Position numbers and translations under genes: made by a program. Of a stretch of DNA of 64,000 nucleotides, positions 8,171-16,044 are shown piece by piece. Numbering within the stretch: position 1 is the first letter of the stretch; every line of letters starts with the position of its first letter. The DNA is from CAXMRP01 sp965216515 (GTDB lineage: Bacteria > Pseudomonadota > Alphaproteobacteria > Rhizobiales > Afifellaceae), in contig OZ244173.1 of the NCBI GenBank assembly GCA_965216515.1, positions 1,550,001-1,614,000 on the forward strand, in the 5' to 3' direction. The notes beneath the pieces are model-generated. The model was not told the DNA's origin, ran no database searches, and saw nothing but the letters and a program-made list of their open reading frames with translations.

Positions 8171-9368
8171 CGCCGCTTCCGTCCGGCTGATTCTGGCCGG
8201 CGGGCGCCGTGTTCAATGGCGTGCGCAGCACGTCGCCGCCCTCGATCGGTGCGCGGTTGTCGGCGGCCCGGACCTCGTTGGCGGTCATCCACGGTCCGCC
8301 GACAGCCTTGTTGAAGGCTTCGAACCGGGCGGCGATATCGGCGCGCACCAGGTCATCGATCAGGAATTCGACGAAATGGCTTTCCTGCTCATCGTCAGCG
8401 AGCACGGCGCGCGTAAGCGCCGCTTCCCAGACCTTCAGCCAGGGCATCAGCGCGAAGGTCAGGAAGTGCTGGCCGAGCTGCTCGACATTCCGCCAGGTCG
8501 CCCGTTCAAGGTCGCCGGCGAAGATCAGCGGCACCCGGAAGCCGCGGGCAATATCGGCCACCGCAAAACGCCGCAATTCCAGGAACTGGGCGTCGGTTGA
8601 GGACAGGGCGATCGGCTGGAATTCGACACCGGATTCCAGAACGGCCGTCTTGCCGGAATTGGCGCCGCCGCCATGCTGGTTGTTCCAGCTTTCCCGGATC
8701 CGCGAAATGGCATCCTCATTGAGCCGCCCGGGAACCTTGAGGATACCGGCCGGCCTGGCGCCGTTTCCGAAGAGCCGCGCCTGGTGTTCGGCCATGGCGA
8801 TGTCGACGGCGATCGCCTCGCGGATCAGATGGGTGATCGCGTCCGACTTGCCGTCGATCTTCGGGACACCGGGAATGTGGATGATATCCGCCCAGCCATA
8901 GGACACATCGCCTCCCGTGCTCTGCCTGAAGCGGTAGGACGGTTCGCCCGTATTCTCGTCAAGCTCGACCGTCACGGCGGCCGGCGGCAGCCGGTGCAGT
9001 TCCCGGATCTGCCCACGGGTCCGGATGACGGCGGCATAGCCGGCGCCGTGCAGCATGGCGTCGACCATCAACTGCCGGCGAAATTCGAACGACGATGTCC
9101 AGGGATTCGGCCGGTCATGCAGAAGCCGCCAGGCCGGGTGATCCGGCGCCCGCTGCTTTTCCGAACCTTCAAGGCGCTGGTAGACATGCACCGGCAGCTG
9201 CGCGACCGCTTCGGAGATCACCCGCACACAGGCCAGGCAGGTTGGCGATTTCAGCGCCGTGTCGGCATTCACCGAAACGCCGGCGGCTGTCGGCAGCACA
9301 AGCCAGCTGTACCGGTCCTCGGTGATGGCCCGGGTTTCGCGGTGAAAGAGGCGATCGAAAATTCCCAT
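8136..9368 (-). CDS. Phage portal protein, HK97 family
   Basis: A 410-residue dodecameric portal subunit at the DNA-entry vertex. Recognisable segments are ALKSPTCLACVRVISEAVAQ near residue 45, LLHDRPNPWTSSFEFRRQLM and GFRVPLIFAGDLERATWRN with EQLGQHFLTFALMPWLKVWE in the second half. The C-terminus is Asp/Gly-rich (GSGDDDDNGDADD). It is the first gene of the capsid module. A 400-bp repeat-bearing gap separates it from the replication-like gene upstream. Confidence 0.94.
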   Translation of the reverse strand: MGIFDRLFHRETRAITEDRYSWLVLPTAAGVSVNADTALKSPTCLACVRVISEAVAQLPVHVYQRLEGSEKQRAPDHPAWRLLHDRPNPWTSSFEFRRQLMVDAMLHGAGYAAVIRTRGQIRELHRLPPAAVTVELDENTGEPSYRFRQSTGGDVSYGWADIIHIPGVPKIDGKSDAITHLIREAIAVDIAMAEHQARLFGNGARPAGILKVPGRLNEDAISRIRESWNNQHGGGANSGKTAVLESGVEFQPIALSSTDAQFLELRRFAVADIARGFRVPLIFAGDLERATWRNVEQLGQHFLTFALMPWLKVWEAALTRAVLADDEQESHFVEFLIDDLVRADIAARFEAFNKAVGGPWMTANEVRAADNRAPIEGGDVLRTPLNTAPAGQNQPDGSGDDDDNGDADDA

Positions 9369-9778
9369 CGTGCCCAGTTCTCAAATTCTGCGCACGAAAT
9401 TACGGGCAGCCGTTTCGGCTTCAAGTATAAAATCGCTCTAAATTCAAAAACTTTGACATTCTTTGCCAAACTTTGACATTTTATTACATTGAGGGACGCT
9501 GGGGAGGGTGGATAAGATTGGAAATTCCTTCCTTCCCCAGATTCGTTGTTTGCAACTATTTGTTTTTATTATGATATTTTATTCACAGGGACGCTAGGGA
9601 AGGTAGGGAAGGTAATCTACGCGTTACGCAAGAAAAAACTTCAAGACAGGTTCTCACGTAACGCGCGGGAAATCCTCCCTAGCGTCCCCAGCTTCCCAAC
9701 TTATTGAAATCGCATACTAAAACACGGGGAAGAAAGGCGCAGCAGACGTTCCCTAGCCTCCCCAGCGTCCCTGAAGCG
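9369..9778. repeat. AT-richer intergenic region with repeated GGGACGCT motifs
   Basis: No gene is seen here. Four copies of a motif near GGGACGCTNGGGA occur: direct at about 9493 and 9588, inverted at about 9674 and 9749 (there as TAGCGTCCCC and CCAGCGTCCC). Just before them the 12-mer AACTTTGACATT occurs twice (near 9450 and 9468). The region is much richer in A and T than its flanks. It could be a control region for the capsid operon (promoter reading left into the portal gene) or part of an origin or packaging site. Confidence 0.5.
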
Positions 9779-10732
9779 TCACCCGGCCACGGGTGTGCGC
9801 GGGTCGCCATCGTCGCCCGAAGCAGTGCCTGGCCGAACCTCGGTCCAGTCGGAGGGAAACCACCAGCCCCGCCTGCCCTCATGTTCATCGACAGGCGGAC
9901 TGCGGCCTTCGTGCTTGCGCCGAAAGCGGGCCTCGCAGGGACCCCAGGCCGAAGCCCCCTCCGGAACGAAGGTTCGCTGCGGTTCGGCCGGTGCCGGGTC
10001 GTCCGTGATCGTCCGCTTGTTTTCCCATAGCCGACCGCGAAGATAGGCTGCCGCACTCACATGCTTGCCGGCCGGCGATTCCATCCAGGCGGCGAACAGC
10101 CGGATGCCGGTCCATGCGGCCCAACGGTCGCTGTGATGCAGTTTGCTGAAGATGCGACGGGGCTTCATGCGGTTCTCCGAAGGCAGCCAGGGCCAGTCCG
10201 CGTCGAAGCGTTCAAAGGATAGCACGCCCTGGGCGGGTGCTTCGCACTGATCGATTTCCTCCTGAGCCACCGCGGCCTCGGCGACGGTCTCGGATCCCGG
10301 ACTTTCGGAAAAAGGGGATTTAGGGGTTAAAGGTTCCCCTTTAGGTTCATAGCCCGGCATTTGCTGCCGGTAGGTCCGGCACGAAATGCCGGTAGGCTCA
10401 TCCCTACCGGCAGAATCTGCCGGTAGGTTTTCAAGCATCTTGGCGCCATGTCCTTTCGGGTTCAGGACATAGAGATCGGAGCTTCGCGAGCCGTTTTTCC
10501 GGTTCCGGCGAATCCGGGCGATGAAACTGCCCTTTTCCAGCCGCTTCAGGCCGTCACGAGTCGCGCGTTCTCCCAGTTCGGCTTCGCGCCCAATCGTGTC
10601 CTGACCCGGCCAGCAGGCCCACCGCTTGTCGGCATGGTTACCGAGCACCAGCAGCAGGACCTTGTCAGTCGGCGATCCCGTACGTTGTTCGAGCGCCCAG
10701 CCGACGGCCTGAATGGTCATCGAACCGTCCAA
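9779..10732 (-). CDS. Helix-turn-helix protein, lambda-O-like replication initiator candidate
   Basis: A 317-residue protein; the ATG at 10720 is a likely alternative start. The first 95 residues are a winged-helix DNA-binding domain of the phage replication or HTH_36 type (GWALEQRTGSPTDKVLLLVL, then DTIGREAELGERATRDGLKR, then GSRSSDLYVLNP). A low-complexity linker follows and then a C-terminal basic domain (KPRRIFSKLHHSDRWAAWTG). The linker is encoded by DNA carrying four iteron-like repeats. An N-terminal DNA-binding domain, a linker encoded by the origin, and a C-terminal partner domain is the plan of lambda O. The replication role is inference. Confidence 0.65.
   Translation of the reverse strand: MDGSMTIQAVGWALEQRTGSPTDKVLLLVLGNHADKRWACWPGQDTIGREAELGERATRDGLKRLEKGSFIARIRRNRKNGSRSSDLYVLNPKGHGAKMLENLPADSAGRDEPTGISCRTYRQQMPGYEPKGEPLTPKSPFSESPGSETVAEAAVAQEEIDQCEAPAQGVLSFERFDADWPWLPSENRMKPRRIFSKLHHSDRWAAWTGIRLFAAWMESPAGKHVSAAAYLRGRLWENKRTITDDPAPAEPQRTFVPEGASAWGPCEARFRRKHEGRSPPVDEHEGRRGWWFPSDWTEVRPGTASGDDGDPRTPVAG
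10365..10427. repeat. Iteron-like repeats inside the replication-like gene
   Basis: The 10-mer TGCCGGTAGG occurs at 10365-10374, 10387-10396 and 10418-10427, and inverted (CCTACCGGCA) at 10403-10412. An AT-richer stretch lies next to it at about 10298-10351. This layout, iterons plus an easily melted stretch within an initiator gene, matches lambdoid origins. Confidence 0.6.
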
Positions 10733-10831
10733 ACCGGGTTTGACAAACCGGCGCTAAGTATTTGATTCCCAGTAGCGGGTTTGACAGAATTCAGGGCGGT
10801 AAGTGCTTGGCGTTCCTCAAATAGAGACTGC

Positions 10832-10875
10832 CTGAAAATCCGCGTGTCGGTGGTTCGATTCCGCCCCTGGGCACC
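10832..10875 (+). other. tRNA-Phe 3' fragment (attR-like scar of a tRNA-integrated element)
   Basis: The sequence from CTGAAAATCCG through GGTTCGATTCC to the final CCTGGGCACCA matches the 3' part of an alphaproteobacterial tRNA-Phe: anticodon loop with GAA, variable loop, T-arm, acceptor strand and encoded CCA. The 5' part (a GCCCAGG acceptor strand and D-arm) is absent upstream, so this is not a working tRNA. Integrases that use a tRNA 3' end leave such a fragment at the far end of the element. Its orientation predicts that the element lies to the left, as the phage genes do, and that the intact tRNA-Phe lies left of the window. Confidence 0.88.
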
Positions 10876-10999
10876 ATATTTTTCAAAGGTTTAGGCTGGG
10901 CGCGTTTCTCCATATGTAGTTCAAAGTTATGCCTCAGGTTACATCGCTCCCGTTTCTCCAGCGAGCGGCCGTGGAAGATATCCCGGTGCTGGGGTAGTC

Positions 11000-12040
11000 A
11001 TGACATCATTAGCAAGACCTGCAACCTCTTGCTTTCTTCGAGTCCGGCAGCGGCACGCTTTTTGCCGACTCCCAGCTCTGCGTGTGTGCTTCGGAAATAC
11101 ACGACCCGAAGCAGTCGGCACGATCCATGGGCCACCTCAGGCTGAAGCGCCTTCCGAAGTCGCGCGGCTGGAAACCCGCCGCCGCGCTCCTGGCCTCGGG
11201 AGCGGACGTCGGGGACGTCACCACCAAAAGTGCGAAGGCCGCTGAGAACGCGCGCCAAGCGGAGCACCGCGACCCTGTCTTTGCCGATGTCGTCTGGTTG
11301 CTGACACAGATCCCCCTTGCCGTAAGAGCACCGGACTTCAGCGACGCGGCGAAAGTCTTTGAGCTGGCCGAACATGCGCTCGATGGTGTTGCCGTCGCAG
11401 TGGAGGTATGGCGAGAATCAGATTTCCCAGCGCCGGTTCTCCTATGGCGGTTTTGGCGGGATGTTTGGCAAGGCGCCTTTCCCTCCACCTGGCGACGGAT
11501 GGCATTGCTGTCGTATCCCTTGTCGCCATACAGGATGATAAAGTCCGGCACCTGTTCCAAAATCATGGATCCGGCCGTGCAAGCGGCGACCTGACCGCCA
11601 GTGAGCAGGAATGCCAGCGGCCGGTATTGGCAGTCTGCAAGAGCTTGGATCTTGACTGTTCGACCGCCCCTGGATCGGCCCATGGCCTGATGTTTTGCCC
11701 CTTTGCCACCGAAGGCACAGCGATGTGCGCAAACCGCCGAGCTATCGATCAGCACCCCGGCCGGAGGATCCCTGGCAGATACCAGGACATGAAAAACATC
11801 CACCCAGACACCCTTGCCGGCCCGCCGAACAAAGCGATTTTAAAGTATCTTGTACGGGCCATAGGCTTGCGGTGCATCAACCCGCCGGATTTCAGAACAT
11901 GGACAATGCCGCTGATGGCACGCCAGTCATCAACGCGTCGTTTGCCCCGCGCGCCGGGAAGGGAATCGCGTCCTATCTGAATGACAGGGATGCCAACATT
12001 GATGAGGGGTTCCATATTGTCCGGATCATAGGCGCGGCAC
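11000..12040 (-). pseudogene. IS5-type transposase, frameshifted remnant
   Basis: Pieces of one IS5-group transposase can be read in three minus-strand frames. From right to left they are: GKRRVDDWRAISGIVHVLKSGG (N-terminal HTH-side motif, near 11950); VSARDPPAGVLIDSSAVCAH and the DDE segment ILYGDKGYDSNAIRRQ (11500-11800), with a frame change near 11450; and ERMFGQLKDFRRVAEV (near 11370), the C-terminal Y/K-region. The frame changes mean it cannot make an intact protein. It abuts a decapitated ABC-ATPase gene, so its insertion probably caused that truncation. The exact ends were not determined. Confidence 0.8.
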
Positions 12041-12043
12041 AGG

Positions 12044-12511
12044 ATGAATGCCGGACGCATCGAACAGGTCGGTGCGCCCTTGGAGCTTTACGATCGTCCG
12101 GAAAGCCTTTTCGTCGCCGGCTTCATCGGCTCACCCTCGATGAATTTCCTGAACGGCGTGGTCAATGCCGACGATGACGGGTTTCGATTTCGGGCCGATG
12201 GCGGCTGTTCATTCCAGGTTTCGCCGGAGATCGGCAGCCAGGCCGGAGGCCGCGCGCTCGTTGTCGGAATCCGGCCGGAGCATATTGAACTGGCGAACGG
12301 CGGCGATGGACCGGGTTTGGACGCGCGGGTTGTCGTCGACGAGCCGACCGGATCGGAAACCCAGATCACGGCGACCGTGGGCGGCGATGAAATCCTTGCC
12401 GTGTTCAAGGATCGCCTGGCCGCCTCAGCCGGTGCGGATCTCAGGATCGCCTTCCCGGCAGACCGATTTCACTTGTTCGACAAGGAAACCGGTGAACGGA
12501 TCGGGCGCTGA
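12044..12511 (+). pseudogene. Sugar-ABC transporter ATPase (UgpC/MalK type), C-terminal fragment
   Basis: About 155 residues from NAGRIEQVGAPLELYDRPES onward, which is the end of the nucleotide-binding domain, followed by FVAGFIGSPSMNFLNG and the OB-fold (TOBE) regulatory domain (VVGIRPEHIEL). Walker A, signature and Walker B motifs are all missing because the gene is cut at the IS5 remnant. The family is the same as the intact ATPases at 39848 and 50318. An ATG happens to start the remaining frame, but a functional protein is unlikely. Confidence 0.82.
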
Positions 12512-12856
12512 ACAAATGCGTTCAGACCTTCGGTTATCGCAGTCAGATCAGTTGCCCCGGCTTGATTGCCTTCGATGTCACATGAAATTCACTGGACCGG
12601 AAGCTTTGGGTCCTGGTTGTGAGAGAACCGCCGGCGATTTTGTATATCGGCGCTGATCAGATTGATTTGCCGCCTTGGCGCCTATTCGTGGACTTTACCG
12701 ATTTCAAGCCGTCCCCGGCTCATATTCGGGCGATGTGGCTATCTGAGCCCTTGCTTGCGGACAAATTGGCCGTAGGAGTACCCTCTCAGGCCCGGATTCA
12801 GGTCTTATCTTCACTCCTTGGTGGCAGCGATGAGCCAAAACCTCCCTTGTGCAACT
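12512..12856. other. Non-coding stretch between two pseudogenes
   Basis: I see no credible gene, RNA or operator in these 345 bases. Short open frames exist on the plus strand but lack a ribosome site and resemble nothing. The stretch is probably decayed sequence belonging to the neighbouring remnants. Confidence 0.4.
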
Positions 12857-13048
12857 CTACAAATCCGGCCCAGGGGCTCTGACGTCGGACACAATCGCCT
12901 CGGCAACGATCTCGGGATTCTCAAGGAGCGCCTAATGGGCGAGTTCCTTGATGCGGTTCTCCTGATCCACAGTCAGCTCATCGGCATAAGATGGTCCCCC
13001 GCCGGCAAGCAGGACTGTGAATCCGAACTCGAAAATCAGTCTGGTCAT
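12857..13048 (-). pseudogene. DsbA-like thiol-disulfide protein, N-terminal remnant
   Basis: An ATG at 13048 overlaps the stop of the cytochrome gene (ATGA). It opens a signal-peptide-like segment (LIFEFGFTVLLAGGGPSYA), followed by LTVDQENRIKELAH, an in-frame TAG at 12932-12934, and then ALLENPEIVAEAI. The pattern of a helix ending in LLENPEIVAEA is the conserved start of DsbA/ScsC-like exported thioredoxin-fold proteins. A second stop follows at 12857-12859, and no CxxC domain is found beyond. This looks like the broken last gene of the copper operon. Confidence 0.6.
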
Positions 13049-13533
13049 GGTTTCGCCTCTTCCGCATAACGCTTGTTCAACCGCTCATGCCCGACACGGA
13101 TGCGTTCCGGCCACGTGCTCTTTATGTAGGACAGGACGGCAATGATCTCCTCATCATTGAGCACGCCTTCATAGATCGGCATTGCGGACTCGTAGTTCTT
13201 CAGCCCCGCCATCTTTGCGACACCGAATTTGGTAATATCGAACAGCACCTGATCGGGATGATGCCAGGTATGTCCGGTTTCATCATGAGGCGGTGCGGGC
13301 ATCAGGCCGTCCGCGCCAGGGGACTTCCAGTTCGGCTGGCCTTCCAGGTTGGCGCCGTGACACGATGCGCATTGCACGGTGTAGATCTCCTTTCCGGTTG
13401 CGATAGTCCGGGCATCGACCGGCTTGAGCGCCGGCCCGCTTTGCGCGACCCGGCCCGAAAACAGCCAAAATGCCGATCCGGCGAACAGCATCGCAAGGGC
13501 CAAGCCGAGAACAGCTGCATGTCTTGTGCTCAT
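13045..13533 (-). CDS. Membrane-anchored cytochrome c
   Basis: A 162-residue class I cytochrome c. Residues 8-26 form a signal anchor (VLGLALAMLFAGSAFWLF), and the heme motif CASCH follows at about residue 55 with GANLEGQPNWKSP. The C-terminal helix AVLSYIKSTWPE is typical. It would sit on the periplasmic side and carry electrons, possibly from or to the multicopper oxidase of the same operon. It is 8 bp downstream of the L,D-transpeptidase gene. A second related cytochrome lies at 18003. Confidence 0.9.
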   Translation of the reverse strand: MSTRHAAVLGLALAMLFAGSAFWLFSGRVAQSGPALKPVDARTIATGKEIYTVQCASCHGANLEGQPNWKSPGADGLMPAPPHDETGHTWHHPDQVLFDITKFGVAKMAGLKNYESAMPIYEGVLNDEEIIAVLSYIKSTWPERIRVGHERLNKRYAEEAKP

Positions 13534-13540
13534 TGCATCC

Positions 13541-14227
13541 TCACATCACCACGATCGGGGAATTGGTCGGCACGCGGCCATACAGGTCGATGACATCCTG
13601 GTTCATCAGCCGCACGCATCCGCTGGAGACAGCCTTGCCGATAGTCCAGAATTCGGGCGATCCGTGAATGCGGTAGAGTGTGTCGACCTTGCCTTCGAAA
13701 ATGTAGAGCGCGCGTGCCCCAAGCGGGTTGTCCAATCCCGGCGGCATGCCGCCGTTTTCGGCGTTCCATTTGGACAGGTCCGGTTCGCGGGCGATCATCT
13801 CGTCGGGCGGTGTCCATTTGGGCCATTGCTGTTTCCAGCCGACTCTCGCCCGTCCTGACCACTCAAAGCCCGCCCGGCCCAGGCCGACGCCATAGCGCAT
13901 GGCCTTTCCACCCTCCTGCACGAGATGGAGAAAGAACTGTTTCGTATCGACGACAATCGTTCCGACTGGTTCACTGGTCGAATAGTCCACCAGGCGCCGG
14001 TAGTACCTTTCCGGAACTCTCTCCAGATTGACGGCCGGGATCGCAAATCGTTCGCCCGGCACCGGTCCGTACATTAACGCGTAGCGCCGGTCGACCTTAG
14101 GCGCATCGACTGTTTCAGGTAGTGGCGGGGAGGTCGTGCAACCCGCCAGCGCCAGGCCCGCAGTGCTGACCGAGCCGGCAAGCCACTGCCTCCTGGTCAG
14201 ATGCAATTCGTGTTCAGGCCCCGCCAT
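13541..14227 (-). CDS. L,D-transpeptidase (YkuD domain), lipoprotein-like
   Basis: 228 residues from the ATG at 14227, which sits right after the DUF411 gene. It makes 3-3 peptidoglycan crosslinks or attaches proteins to peptidoglycan in the periplasm. The N-terminus has a Tat-like RRQWLAG motif and a lipobox-like LAGC, so it may be exported folded and lipidated. The catalytic motif is RIHGSPEFWTIGKAVSSGCV, continuing to an Arg; the essential Cys and His are both present. It is one of two such genes in this copper operon. L,D-transpeptidases use a reactive Cys and are known to be inhibited by copper in E. coli. Confidence 0.93.
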   Translation of the reverse strand: MAGPEHELHLTRRQWLAGSVSTAGLALAGCTTSPPLPETVDAPKVDRRYALMYGPVPGERFAIPAVNLERVPERYYRRLVDYSTSEPVGTIVVDTKQFFLHLVQEGGKAMRYGVGLGRAGFEWSGRARVGWKQQWPKWTPPDEMIAREPDLSKWNAENGGMPPGLDNPLGARALYIFEGKVDTLYRIHGSPEFWTIGKAVSSGCVRLMNQDVIDLYGRVPTNSPIVVM

Positions 14228-14228
14228 T

Positions 14229-14696
14229 CTAGCGCCCAGCCTCGTCGTACACGGTCGGGCGGGTACCGGCTTCGGATTGGAATGCGTAGACGGAATAGCG
14301 CGCATTCTCGTCATATCCCATGCCGAGCGAACCCTGCGGCATGCCGGGAACCGCAATACCGCGGATATCCGGCTGTTCGCTCAGCAGTTTCTCTACCGCG
14401 GCGATGGGGACATGGCCTTCCAGAATATATTTGCGCTCGTCACCGATGGACGCAGTGTGGCAGGCTTCCATGTCCGCCGGCACATTGGCCATCTTCTTGA
14501 CTTGCGTGAGGTCATCGAGATCTTTCACCACCAGCGTGAAACCCGCCTTTTCCATCTCTTCGGCCCAGACCTGGCAGCAGCCGCACCAGGGTGTCTTGAA
14601 GACGGTGATCGAGGGTCTGTTTTCGCCTGCTTTTGCGTTGACCACGCCGAGCAGAAGCGCAATCGCGATTGAACAGGATTTGATGTTTGTGATCAT
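14229..14696 (-). CDS. DUF411 metal-binding protein
   Basis: 155 residues with a signal peptide (SCSIAIALLLGVVNAKA) and the DUF411 core: VFKTPWCGCCQVWAEEME (clustered Cys for metal), HTASIGDERKYILEGHVP and GIAVPGMPQGSLGM. Such proteins are usually encoded in copper or silver resistance clusters and are thought to bind metal in the periplasm. The start at 14696 overlaps the stop of the upstream gene (ATGA), and its own stop is followed immediately by the L,D-transpeptidase start, so the genes are tightly coupled. Confidence 0.9.
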   Translation of the reverse strand: MITNIKSCSIAIALLLGVVNAKAGENRPSITVFKTPWCGCCQVWAEEMEKAGFTLVVKDLDDLTQVKKMANVPADMEACHTASIGDERKYILEGHVPIAAVEKLLSEQPDIRGIAVPGMPQGSLGMGYDENARYSVYAFQSEAGTRPTVYDEAGR

Positions 14697-14986
14697 TCCT
14701 GAGTGTCCTTTTCCGATTTGTCGCCGTGACAGGATTTTCCCATCAGGCTGTGCATGACGAAGTGCATGGCGAGGCAGCCAAGCACGGGTGCCGAATAAAG
14801 CAGGATGGACGGCAGGGACTGACCGACAGGCGCAGAGGAGATCATGGCCAGAAGGCCGATTGCCATCGCCGCGCAGCACAGGACCATGAACAGGCCGTGA
14901 CCGCCGGTGGATGCCTTGTTTTCTTCGGCAGCGCTCGTTTCTGATCCGCTCTTGGCCGGAGTCGTGATTTCCGGAGCGCGCCTCAC
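14693..14986 (-). CDS. Small DUF2933-type membrane protein
   Basis: 97 residues with two hydrophobic helices (LFMVLCCAAMAIGLLAMISS and ILLYSAPVLGCLAMHFVMH) followed by a Met/His/Cys-containing tail (SLMGKSCHGDK). The helix plus PxxxCxxMH layout matches the small DUF2933 proteins that accompany copper and mercury resistance genes. The Met, His and Cys side chains near the membrane could pass on copper. It overlaps genes on both sides by 4 bp. Confidence 0.75.
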   Translation of the reverse strand: MRRAPEITTPAKSGSETSAAEENKASTGGHGLFMVLCCAAMAIGLLAMISSAPVGQSLPSILLYSAPVLGCLAMHFVMHSLMGKSCHGDKSEKDTQE

Positions 14987-15552
14987 AGCACCACCACCCG
15001 CGTTCCGACCGGTATGCGCTCGTAGAGATCGATGACGTGGTCATTGATCATCCGGATGCAGCCGTTGGAGACCGACCGGCCGATGGACCAGGGCTGTGTC
15101 GTTCCGTGGACGCGGAACATGGTGTCGCGCTTGCCACGATAGAGGTAGAGCGCCCGCGCGCCGAGCGGATTGCCGGGCCCGCCGGGGACGCCTTTGGCGT
15201 ATCGGGCGTATTTCTTCGGCTCGCGGCGGATCATGTTTTTGGTCGGTGTCCAGCTCGGCCATTTGGCCTTGCGTCCGATGCTGGCGGTACCCTTGAACGC
15301 GAGGCCCGCCTTGCCGACACCGACACCATAGCGTCGCGCCTTCGAACGGGTCAGTACGTGGTAGAGGTAGTGGTTACGGATATCGACTACGAGCGTGCCG
15401 GGTGCGTGGCCCGAAAACCGCACCACTTGCGGCTTGAAGCGTGAATCGAGTTTGAAAGCCTTCTTGCTCTTGCCCTCGTGAGCCCACGCGGGAACTGTGC
15501 TCATCCCGGCGGTGCCAAGTGCACCTGCCAGGAAAAATCTCCTGGTAAACAT
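14983..15552 (-). CDS. L,D-transpeptidase (YkuD domain)
   Basis: A 189-residue exported transpeptidase with signal TRRFFLAGALGTAGMSTVPA (Tat-like RRFFLAG). The YkuD fold contains VVDIRNHYLYHVL, the usual WTPT segment, PGGPGNPLGARALYLY, and the catalytic motif RVHGTTQPWSIGRSVSNGCI, continuing to RM. It resembles the second L,D-transpeptidase of the operon at 13541 but is a separate gene with a divergent N-terminus. Confidence 0.93.
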   Translation of the reverse strand: MFTRRFFLAGALGTAGMSTVPAWAHEGKSKKAFKLDSRFKPQVVRFSGHAPGTLVVDIRNHYLYHVLTRSKARRYGVGVGKAGLAFKGTASIGRKAKWPSWTPTKNMIRREPKKYARYAKGVPGGPGNPLGARALYLYRGKRDTMFRVHGTTQPWSIGRSVSNGCIRMINDHVIDLYERIPVGTRVVVL

Positions 15553-15616
15553 GGATCGTGCTCTACTGTCTGAGTCGGTTGCTGTTTTCGCGCCTGCCGC
15601 GCGCTATCAACGAAGC

Positions 15617-15964
15617 TCAGACAGAGATGGGAGGACGGAGGAAACCGGTACTTGGGCCGGGTTCGGCTGTTGTGATTCCAAACGCAACGTGTCCGGCAAC
15701 AACACCAAAAAACGCCAGGCCCGTGCTCGGGAGCGCGAAGACGCAGTCAATGCTGCAGTGTGTCGCTCCAGATGGGCTGTGCACCTGGCTCTTTGCACAG
15801 CAATCCATAACTTCGGCGGCGGATGCGACGATGATCTCAACTGCCTGGCCGGCTGTTGAGGCTGTTTGCTGCACGCCTTGCGCTTCGGCGCGCGCTGGCA
15901 TACCCGCGGTCAGGTGAACCGCGGCGAACAACAAAACCAGAAGACATGCCAGCAACCTGCGCAT
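15617..15964 (-). CDS. Small exported Cys-containing protein of a copper operon
   Basis: 115 residues. A signal peptide (RRLLACLLVLLFAAVHLTAG) is followed by a region with MDCC, a His and HCSIDC, which looks suited to metal binding. Similar short exported Cys/His proteins occur in copper resistance clusters, but I cannot name a family. It lies 80 bp downstream of the multicopper oxidase and 64 bp upstream of an L,D-transpeptidase gene on the same strand. Confidence 0.7.
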   Translation of the reverse strand: MRRLLACLLVLLFAAVHLTAGMPARAEAQGVQQTASTAGQAVEIIVASAAEVMDCCAKSQVHSPSGATHCSIDCVFALPSTGLAFFGVVAGHVAFGITTAEPGPSTGFLRPPISV

Positions 15965-16044
15965 GACGACGATACTATTTCCAAAGCGTTAATGTTTCCA
16001 ATACGTTGGTGTTCAACGTCTCGTTACCGCTCCCTGGCCATGGT

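Noticed and set aside
2747..10732. Complete prophage
   Set aside because: No tail, lysis, repressor or integrase gene is visible in the window; only capsid, packaging and replication-like genes are present.
10832..10875. Complete tRNA-Phe gene
   Set aside because: The acceptor 5' strand and D-arm are missing upstream, so it is only a 3' fragment.
12619..12882. 87-residue plus-strand frame
   Set aside because: No ribosome site and no family resemblance. It lies between pseudogenes and partly opposite the DsbA remnant.
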